From assembly GCA_044870185.1 (NCBI GenBank), contig JBIOYL010000436.1, positions 1-5,936 on the forward strand: DNA of 5,936 bases, given 5' to 3'. Shown here piece by piece: positions 1-4,618 of this stretch. The first letter of the stretch is position 1; each line of letters starts with the position of its first letter. The DNA comes from JBIOYL01 sp044870185. Lineage in GTDB: Bacteria > Actinomycetota > CALGFH01. Made by a program: the position numbers and the translations under genes. The notes under the pieces are model-generated. The model did not search any database. It saw only the letters and a program-made list of their open reading frames with translations, and was not told the DNA's origin.

Positions 1-9
1 AGGGTCCAG

Positions 10-32
10 CGGCCTCCTCAAAAGGGGGGCCG
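10..32 (+). promoter_or_regulatory. Leader hairpin upstream of proline dehydrogenase
   Basis: Positions 10-17 (CGGCCTCC) pair with 25-32 (GGGGGCCG), giving eight base pairs including one U-G wobble, around a 7-nt loop (TCAAAAG). No U-tract follows, so it is not a classical intrinsic terminator for the next gene. The left arm contains CCTCC, which is complementary to Shine-Dalgarno sequences. The hairpin could be an mRNA leader element, or part of the end of an upstream gene: no forward frame has a stop in bases 1-63, so coding status here is unresolved. Chance folding is a real alternative at this GC content. Confidence 0.3.
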
Positions 33-43
33 TCGAGGTTGCT

Positions 44-56
44 CTCGCAAAGCGAG
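44..56 (+). promoter_or_regulatory. Small hairpin overlapping the proline dehydrogenase ribosome binding site
   Basis: CTCGC (44-48) and GCGAG (52-56) form a perfect five-base-pair stem with an AAA loop. The right arm includes the first half of the likely Shine-Dalgarno sequence (GAGG begins at 54), so folding would partly hide it. The pairing is seen directly; any role in translation control is inference. Confidence 0.3.
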
Positions 57-60
57 GTGG
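54..60 (+). promoter_or_regulatory. Ribosome binding site of proline dehydrogenase
   Basis: GAGGTGG lies just before the GTG at 64, with GAGG six bases from the start codon. The reading frame is open back to the window edge but offers no ATG, GTG or TTG upstream of 64. Together these facts fix the start at 64. Confidence 0.6.
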
Positions 61-63
61 GGC

Positions 64-975
64 GTGCTCAAGGCAACGCTGCTGAAGGCCGCCGGGTCGC
101 CGACCCTGAAGCGGCAGGTCACCAACAACCCCATCGCACGGCGGGTGGCCGGGCGGTTCATCGCCGGCGACACCCTCGACGACGGCGAGCGCCTGGTCCG
201 TGAGCTGAACGGCAGGGGAGTGTCGGTCGCCCTCGACTACCTGGGCGAGAACACCGAGTCGGAGGCGCAGGCGCACGAGGCGACCGCCGCCTACCTGGCC
301 GCGTTGGACCGCATCCAGCAGGACGGCCTGGACGCCAACATCTCGGTCAAGCTCACCGCCCTGGGGCTCGACATCTCCCCCGGGCTCGCCGCCGAGGAGG
401 CGGCCAAGGTCGCGGCGCGCGGCAAGGAGGTCGGCGCGATGGTGGGCGTCGACATGGAGGCGTACGCCTACGTCGACCGTACGCTGGAGGCCGTGCGCGC
501 GCTCAAGCAGTCCTACGACTCGGTCGGCGTGTGCGTGCAGGCCTACCTGTACCGCACCCGCGACGACCTGGACCGGCTGAACGGGTGGGGCGTGCCGGTG
601 CGGCTGGTCAAAGGCGCCTACCGGGAGCCGGCCGAGGTCGCCTACCCCGCCAAGGCCAGCGTGGACGCCGCCTTCGCGCGCCTGCTCGACACGCTGGTCC
701 AGCACAACCCCTACCCGATGGTGGCCACCCACGACCCGGCGCTGGTCCGGCTGACCAAGACGCTCGCGGCCCGCTCCCGGCGCGACCGGGCGACCTTCGA
801 GTTCCAGATGCTCTACGGGGTCCGCCGCGACCTCCAGGAGCAGGTCGTGCGCGAGGGCTACCGCCTGCGCGTGTACGTGCCCTACGGCACCCAGTGGTAC
901 CCGTACTTCATGCGCCGCCTGGCCGAGCGCCCCGCCAACCTCTACTTCTTCCTGTCCAACCTGGTGCGCCGGTAG
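64..975 (+). CDS. pruB: Proline dehydrogenase (monofunctional, FAD-dependent)
   Basis: This enzyme oxidises L-proline to 1-pyrroline-5-carboxylate and passes electrons through FAD to the membrane quinone pool, the first step of proline use as carbon, nitrogen and energy source. The 303-residue length matches monofunctional bacterial enzymes (also called PutB or FadM) and not the large bifunctional PutA. It should fold as the PutA-type TIM barrel. Visible family motifs in order are ISVKLTALG (residues 93-101), VDMEAY (129-134), VRLVKGAYREP (179-189) and the C-terminal YVPYGTQWYPYFMRRLAERP (271-290). The Arg pair 284-285 corresponds to the arginines that bind the proline carboxylate. The GTG start has a good GAGGTGG site, and the N-terminus aligns naturally with family starts. 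The partner pyrroline-5-carboxylate dehydrogenase is not in the window; in actinobacteria it is often adjacent and could lie upstream. The family call is firm; the symbol is by analogy with mycobacteria. Confidence 0.95.
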   Translation: MLKATLLKAAGSPTLKRQVTNNPIARRVAGRFIAGDTLDDGERLVRELNGRGVSVALDYLGENTESEAQAHEATAAYLAALDRIQQDGLDANISVKLTALGLDISPGLAAEEAAKVAARGKEVGAMVGVDMEAYAYVDRTLEAVRALKQSYDSVGVCVQAYLYRTRDDLDRLNGWGVPVRLVKGAYREPAEVAYPAKASVDAAFARLLDTLVQHNPYPMVATHDPALVRLTKTLAARSRRDRATFEFQMLYGVRRDLQEQVVREGYRLRVYVPYGTQWYPYFMRRLAERPANLYFFLSNLVRR

Positions 976-1023
976 GCGCGGGAGCCGAGCCGCCGGGCCG
1001 CTGCAGCCGCCCGCCGCGGCCGC

Positions 1024-1035
1024 CCGAGCGCTCGG
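1024..1035. repeat. Perfect 12-bp palindrome CCGAGCGCTCGG
   Basis: The word equals its own reverse complement and lies 57 bp upstream of the putative -10 hexamer of the transporter operon. It could be part of a terminator stem or a dimeric regulator site. No second copy was noticed in the window. No regulator gene is nearby to support the operator idea, so the function is unknown. Confidence 0.3.
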
Positions 1036-1080
1036 CCTGGCCGCCGGCCGGCGCCGCCCGCACAACCTCCACGGCGCCAC

Positions 1081-1086
1081 TATGCT
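1081..1086 (+). promoter_or_regulatory. Candidate -10 element for the MacAB-like operon
   Basis: TATGCT fits the TANNNT pattern of actinobacterial housekeeping promoters and is the only AT-leaning hexamer in a very GC-rich spacer. Transcription would start near 1092-1094, giving a leader of about 33 nt before the ATG at 1127. No recognisable TTGACA-like -35 lies at 16-18 bp spacing, so the call is tentative. Confidence 0.35.
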
Positions 1087-1110
1087 GGCCTGACGGCAGG
1101 ACGCGCGGGT

Positions 1111-1117
1111 GGGAGGA
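1111..1117 (+). promoter_or_regulatory. Ribosome binding site deciding the adaptor start
   Basis: GGGAGGA lies nine bases before ATG 1127. An in-frame GTG at 1109 would add six residues (MGGRWQ), but it precedes this site and would leave only about 15 nt of leader after the candidate promoter. ATG 1127 also gives a standard lipoprotein signal peptide, so it is preferred. Confidence 0.55.
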
Positions 1118-1126
1118 CGTTGGCAG

Positions 1127-2524
1127 ATGCGGGGTGGACGGCGCTCGGTCGCCGCGCTCCTGGGCGTCGGGCTCGTCGCGATCCTCGCGTTCGCCGCGTG
1201 CAGCCCGGGCCCGGACAAGCGCTATGCCGCCGACACGGTCCGGCCGGCCGACGTGGTCGAGCGGGTCGACGCCCCCGGCACCGTGCAGCCGTCGGCCCAG
1301 GCCGACCTGAAGGCGCCCACATCCGCCCGCATCGACCAGCTCGTCGCCGACGGGGCCAAGGTCAAGGCGGCCGACGTCGTCGCCCAGCTCTCCTCGGGCC
1401 AGGTGGACGCGGCGCTGCGCCAGGCGCAGGCCGCCGTCCAGTCGGCCTCGTCGCTCGGCGCCGTGATCCCGACGCTGCCCACCGGCCAGGCGCTCGGCAC
1501 CCTGAACCTCATCCAGGCCCAGGTGACCACCACCTCCAGCACCGTGCTGGCCGCGCTGCGGGCCATGCTGACCGCCCTGCCCGCGGCGCAGCGCAACCAG
1601 GTCGCCGGGCTGCTCGACAGCGCGCAGGCCCAGCTCGCCCAGGCGCAGGTCCAGGCCGACCAGACGGCCAAGTCGGCCGCGGCCGCGGTGAGCGGCCAGA
1701 CCGAGGCGCTGCGCCAGTCGCTCGACGCGGCCACCGCCGCGCAGCGCAGCCAGGCCCAGCTTGCGCTCGCCCTCGCCCAGCAGCAGAAGGACGCCCTGAC
1801 CCTGCGTGCCCCGATCTCAGGTACCGTGCAGCTCGGCCGCAGCGGCGCCGGCACCGGCCTGCCGGCGGCCGCCGCCGCAGGGACGCTCGGCAGCCTGCCC
1901 GAGGGCGCCCAGCAGGCGCTCGGCGCCCTCGCCGGCGCGGGCGGCGGGCAGGGCAGCGGACCGCCCCTGCGGGTCGGCTCGGACGTGGTGGCCGGCCAGA
2001 CCGTTGCGAGCGTCTTCGACGTGGCCGCGCTGACCGTGGCCGCCGAGGTCGACGAGACCGACGTGGCGCTCGTGCGCGCCGGCGAGCGCGCCCTGGTCGA
2101 GCTCGACGCCTTCCCCGGTGTGCAGTTCGCCGCCACCGTCCGCCGGGTCGCCATCGCCCCCTCGGCCAATCGGTCGGCCTCGGGCGGCGTCACCTACGAG
2201 GCCGATCTCACCCTCGGGCGGGCCACCGGCGCCGGTGACGGCACCGCCTCGCCGGTCCCGCGGGTGGGCATGACGGCGACGGCCGCCATCGAGGTCCGCC
2301 GGGCCGTCGACGCGCTGTCGGTGCCGAGCTCGGCCCTGGTCGGCCGGGTGGGCGGCCAGGCCGTGTACGTGATCTCCGGCGGCCACGTCCACCTGCGCCC
2401 GGTCAGGGTGGCCGCCGAGGGCGAGGACCGGGTGGCCATCGCCTCGGGCGTCGGCGCCGGCGAGCGCGTGGTGGTCAAGGGCGCCGAGCGCCTGCGGGAC
2501 GGCCAGGGATACCCGGGCGCATGA
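1127..2524 (+). CDS. HlyD/MacA-family periplasmic-adaptor-like lipoprotein of an ABC efflux system (YknX-like)
   Basis: This is the extracytoplasmic adaptor subunit that links a MacB-type permease to its substrate or cell envelope. With the ATG start the protein has 465 residues. A basic n-region and hydrophobic stretch end in AFAAC, making Cys25 the likely lipidated residue. The first lipoyl half is at about 36-90 (VDAPGTVQPSAQADLKAP, then GAKVKAADVVAQL). A long Ala/Gln-rich helical hairpin spans about 91-224. The second lipoyl half has TLRAPISGTVQL (225-236) and resumes at VGSDVVAGQTVASVFDV (283-299). A beta-barrel domain follows (about 300-392), then a membrane-proximal domain (393-465) with the usual VPSSAL at 399-404. 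A Gly/Ala-rich insert of about 45 residues splits the second lipoyl half. The stop overlaps the ATPase start as ATGA. The family is certain; the substrate is unknown. Confidence 0.9.
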   Translation: MRGGRRSVAALLGVGLVAILAFAACSPGPDKRYAADTVRPADVVERVDAPGTVQPSAQADLKAPTSARIDQLVADGAKVKAADVVAQLSSGQVDAALRQAQAAVQSASSLGAVIPTLPTGQALGTLNLIQAQVTTTSSTVLAALRAMLTALPAAQRNQVAGLLDSAQAQLAQAQVQADQTAKSAAAAVSGQTEALRQSLDAATAAQRSQAQLALALAQQQKDALTLRAPISGTVQLGRSGAGTGLPAAAAAGTLGSLPEGAQQALGALAGAGGGQGSGPPLRVGSDVVAGQTVASVFDVAALTVAAEVDETDVALVRAGERALVELDAFPGVQFAATVRRVAIAPSANRSASGGVTYEADLTLGRATGAGDGTASPVPRVGMTATAAIEVRRAVDALSVPSSALVGRVGGQAVYVISGGHVHLRPVRVAAEGEDRVAIASGVGAGERVVVKGAERLRDGQGYPGA

Positions 2525-3408
2525 CCGCCTCCCGGGACGGGCCGCCCCCGGTCGTCGAGGCGCGCAACGTCCGCCGCCTGTACCGCCTGGAGGGCGTCGA
2601 GGTGCGCGCCCTCGACGGCGTCGACCTGGCCGTCTGGCCGGGCGACTCGCTCGCCATCATGGGCCCGAGCGGGTCGGGCAAGTCGACCCTGCTCGGCCTG
2701 CTCGGCGGGCTCGACCGGCCGACCTCGGGCACGCTGGCCTTCCAGGGCCGCGACGTGGCCACGCTGAGCGACGACGAGCTGGCCCGGGTCCGCAACCGCG
2801 TCGTCGGCTTCGTGTTCCAGAACTTCCAGCTCCTGCCCCGCACCTCGGCCGTGGCCAACGTGGCCCTGCCGCTGGTCTACCGGGGGGTCGGCCGGGCCGA
2901 GCGCCGCCGGCGGGCGACCGCCGCGCTCGAGGCGGTCGGGCTGGGCCGGCGCCTCGGCCACCGTCCCTCCCAGCTCTCCGGCGGCGAGCAGCAGCGGGTG
3001 GCGATCGCCCGGGCGCTGGTCGGCGAGCCGCAGATGCTGCTCGCCGACGAGCCGACCGGCAACCTGGACTCGCGCTCCGGCGACGAGGTGCTCGGGCTGC
3101 TCGCCCGCCTGCACGTCGAGCGCGGCGTGGCGGTGGTCGTGGTCAGCCACAACCCGGGCGTGGCCGGCCGGTTCGGACGCATGGTCGTGGTCCGCGACGG
3201 GCGCCTGGAGCAGCCCGCCGTCGGCCCCGCCAGCCCGCCAGCGCGCCAAGGCGAGCGGACCCGAACTGCCGAGCGCGCCCGAGACGACGAGCGGGCCCGA
3301 GCCGGCAGGCCGGCTCGAGACGACGAGCAGCCCTGGGAGGGCGAGCGGACCAGAGGCGGCAGCCGTGCCCGAGAGGGCGGCCGGGCCCGGGAGGGCGGCC
3401 GGGCGTGA
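2521..3408 (+). CDS. ABC transporter ATP-binding protein, LolD/MacB type, with a long Arg/Glu-rich C-terminal tail
   Basis: This cytoplasmic ATPase powers the permease encoded next. All nucleotide-binding motifs are intact: Walker A GPSGSGKST (48-56), Q-loop Gln100 (FVFQNFQLLP), signature LSGGEQQR (152-159), Walker B MLLADEP (172-178) with catalytic Glu177, D-loop NLDS (181-184) and H-loop His210. The Q-loop and signature wording is typical of the MacB/LolD/FtsE group. The conserved domain ends near residue 231. The last 64 residues are a charged low-complexity tail with about 16 Arg and 12 Asp/Glu, built from in-frame DNA repeats and unusual for this family. The start overlaps the adaptor stop (ATGA), and only a weak AGGGA lies 11 bases upstream, so translation probably depends on coupling. 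The stop overlaps the permease start (GTGA). In E. coli MacB this domain is fused to the permease; here it is separate, as in Bacillus YknY. Confidence 0.93.
   Translation: MTASRDGPPPVVEARNVRRLYRLEGVEVRALDGVDLAVWPGDSLAIMGPSGSGKSTLLGLLGGLDRPTSGTLAFQGRDVATLSDDELARVRNRVVGFVFQNFQLLPRTSAVANVALPLVYRGVGRAERRRRATAALEAVGLGRRLGHRPSQLSGGEQQRVAIARALVGEPQMLLADEPTGNLDSRSGDEVLGLLARLHVERGVAVVVVSHNPGVAGRFGRMVVVRDGRLEQPAVGPASPPARQGERTRTAERARDDERARAGRPARDDEQPWEGERTRGGSRAREGGRAREGGRA
3250..3403 (+). repeat. Degenerate in-frame repeats encoding the ATPase tail
   Basis: Several direct repeats sit in the end of the ATPase gene. An 18-mer is present twice in tandem at 3368-3385 and 3386-3403 with 17 of 18 bases equal, encoding AREGGR-like units. 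The word CGAGACGACGAGC occurs at 3280-3292 and 3316-3328, 36 bp apart. The word GGCGAGCGGACC occurs at 3250-3261 and 3340-3351, 90 bp apart. All spacings are multiples of three, so the reading frame survives each duplication. This suggests growth by slippage or unequal recombination. Confidence 0.7.
3389..3395 (+). promoter_or_regulatory. Ribosome binding site of the permease inside the ATPase tail repeat
   Basis: GGGAGGG lies nine bases before GTG 3405 and is part of the second copy of the tandem 18-mer. In the first copy the matching bases read GAGAGGG, a weaker site. The permease frame has no earlier start codon nearby, and GTG 3405 gives a family-typical N-terminus. Confidence 0.55.
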
Positions 3409-4589
3409 GGCTCGTCGAGGTGGTCCTGGTCGCCTGGGACGCGCTGCGGGCCAACAAGCTGCGCTCGGTCCTCACCATGGTCGGGGTCGTGATCGGCGTG
3501 CTGAGCGTGGTCCTGCTCGTCGCCATCGGCTCGGGCGCCCGCAACGAGGTGACGAGCGGCATCGAGTCGCTCGGCTCCAACATCGTGTTCGTCGCCCCGG
3601 GCAGCTTCTCGTTCGGCTCGGCGCCGACGGTGAGCCGCCTGTCACTGGCCGACGTGCGCCGCGTCGGCGACGCCGTCGGCGACCCTCGCCGGGTGGCCGC
3701 CACCCTGGCCTCCGGCGAGGTGGTCAGGGCCGGCACCCGCCGCGCCCAGGTCAACGTCAACGGCACCACCGAGACCATCCCGCTGGTGTTCGAGCGCACG
3801 GTGGCGCGGGGCGGCTTCTTCAACGCCACCGACGTCGAGGCCCGCCGGCGCGTGGCCGTGCTCGGGGCCAGCCCGGCCGAGCAGCTCTTCCCCGACCGCG
3901 ACCCGCTCGGCAAGTCGGTCACCATCGGGGGGACCCGCTTCCGCGTCATCGGGGTGCTCGACCGGGTGGGCACTACGCTCGGGGTCGACCGCAACCTCGA
4001 GGTGTTCATCCCGGTGACCGCTGCCCAGCGGCTGTTCGGGGTGAACCGGGTCGACGCCATCGCCGTCAAGGCGACCAGCCCTCAGGACATCCCCGCCGAG
4101 CAGGACATCGTCCGGCGGGCGGTGCAGAGCGCCCATCCCGACCAGGAGTTCCAGGTCCTCACCCAGGAGCAGATCCTCGGCGTGATCGGCCGCATCCTGA
4201 GCGTGCTGACCCTCGTGCTGGCCGCCATCGCCGGCATCTCGCTGCTGGTCGGCGGCGTCGGGGTGATGAACATCATGCTGGTCAGCGTGTCCGAGCGGAC
4301 CCGCGAGATCGGCTTGCGCAAGGCGGTCGGCGCCCGCACCCGCGACGTGCTGCGCCAGTTCCTGTTCGAGGCGATCGCGCTCACCGTGAGCGGCGGGTTC
4401 GCCGGCATCGTGCTCGGCATCGCCGCCGCGCTCGTCATCGGCGAGCTCACCCCCATCCCGGCTAGCATCACCGTCTGGTCGGTGGCGCTCGCCTTCGGGG
4501 TGAGCGTCGCCGTCGGCATCTTCTTCGGCGTCTACCCGGCGCGGAAGGCAGCCCGCATGCAGCCGATCGCCGCCCTCCGCTACGAATAA
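3405..4589 (+). CDS. MacB-type ABC transporter permease (FtsX-like, type VII ABC fold)
   Basis: This is the membrane subunit of the tripartite system, 394 residues long. The layout is that of MacB without its ATPase domain. A cytoplasmic start with the typical ALRANKLRS (13-21) leads into TM1 (about 22-42). A large extracytoplasmic domain (about 44-265) matches the MacB_PCD type, including VAVLGASPAEQLFP and GKSVTIGGTRFRVIGVL. TM2 (about 266-295), the cytoplasmic coupling segment ERTREIGLRKAVGARTRDVL (297-316), TM3 (about 319-346) and TM4 (about 355-376) follow. The C-terminus YPARKAARMQPIAALRYE is characteristic of the family. The gene overlaps the ATPase stop by four bases (GTGA). Two copies should pair with two ATPases, moving substrate from the outer leaflet or outer face by mechanotransmission. 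In a single-membrane host no TolC-type channel is expected. Antibiotic, peptide or lipid cargo cannot be told from sequence. Confidence 0.93.
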   Translation: MRLVEVVLVAWDALRANKLRSVLTMVGVVIGVLSVVLLVAIGSGARNEVTSGIESLGSNIVFVAPGSFSFGSAPTVSRLSLADVRRVGDAVGDPRRVAATLASGEVVRAGTRRAQVNVNGTTETIPLVFERTVARGGFFNATDVEARRRVAVLGASPAEQLFPDRDPLGKSVTIGGTRFRVIGVLDRVGTTLGVDRNLEVFIPVTAAQRLFGVNRVDAIAVKATSPQDIPAEQDIVRRAVQSAHPDQEFQVLTQEQILGVIGRILSVLTLVLAAIAGISLLVGGVGVMNIMLVSVSERTREIGLRKAVGARTRDVLRQFLFEAIALTVSGGFAGIVLGIAAALVIGELTPIPASITVWSVALAFGVSVAVGIFFGVYPARKAARMQPIAALRYE

Positions 4590-4608
4590 GGGCCGGAGGG
4601 GCCTGAAG

Positions 4609-4615
4609 AGGAGGT
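4609..4615 (+). promoter_or_regulatory. Strong ribosome binding site of the substrate-binding protein
   Basis: AGGAGGT is a full match to the anti-Shine-Dalgarno complement and lies just before GTG 4619, with a slightly short spacer of four bases after AGGAGG. It is the best ribosome binding site in the window. It supports GTG 4619 over the in-frame ATG at 4661, which would remove most of the signal peptide. Confidence 0.65.
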
Positions 4616-4618
4616 GGC

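Larger units (their letters stand above)
976..1126. other. Palindrome-rich intergenic spacer
   Basis: This spacer between proline dehydrogenase and the transporter operon has no convincing gene. It holds a series of self-complementary words: GCTGCAGC (1000-1007), GCCGCGGC (1013-1020), CCGAGCGCTCGG (1024-1035) and GCCGGCCGGC (1043-1052). It also has a 7-bp inverted repeat, GGCGCCG (1050-1056) with CGGCGCC (1072-1078). GCCGAGC (984-990) can also pair with GCTCGGC (1030-1036). A U-tract-free transcription terminator for the first gene would fit here, but GC palindromes arise easily at this base composition. Confidence 0.4.

Noticed and set aside
1109..1126. Alternative GTG start of the adaptor at 1109
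   Set aside because: The best ribosome binding site (1111-1117) lies downstream of it, and the six added residues do not improve the signal peptide; ATG 1127 is preferred.
531..1310. + strand open frame bridging proline dehydrogenase and the adaptor
   Set aside because: Overlaps the well-supported proline dehydrogenase in another frame and has a composition-driven Pro/Arg/Gly-rich translation.
1222..2193. Reverse-strand open frame inside the adaptor gene
   Set aside because: Ser/Ala/Trp-rich shadow of the Ala/Gln-rich helical hairpin, with no domain of its own.
2194..3249. Long open frame on the reverse strand across the adaptor end and ATPase
   Set aside because: It is antisense to genes with intact family motifs. 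Its translation is Arg/Ala/Pro/Gly-rich with no recognisable domain, as expected of a shadow frame in GC-rich DNA.
3250..3403. Direct repeats considered as a CRISPR array or transposon end
   Set aside because: Repeats are short, degenerate, mostly in-frame within a coding tail, with no uniform repeat-spacer pattern and no nearby cas or transposase gene.
4591..4603. Possible terminator hairpin GGCC-GGAGG-GGCC after the permease
   Set aside because: Only four base pairs with a five-base loop and no U-tract; too weak to separate the binding-protein gene from the operon.
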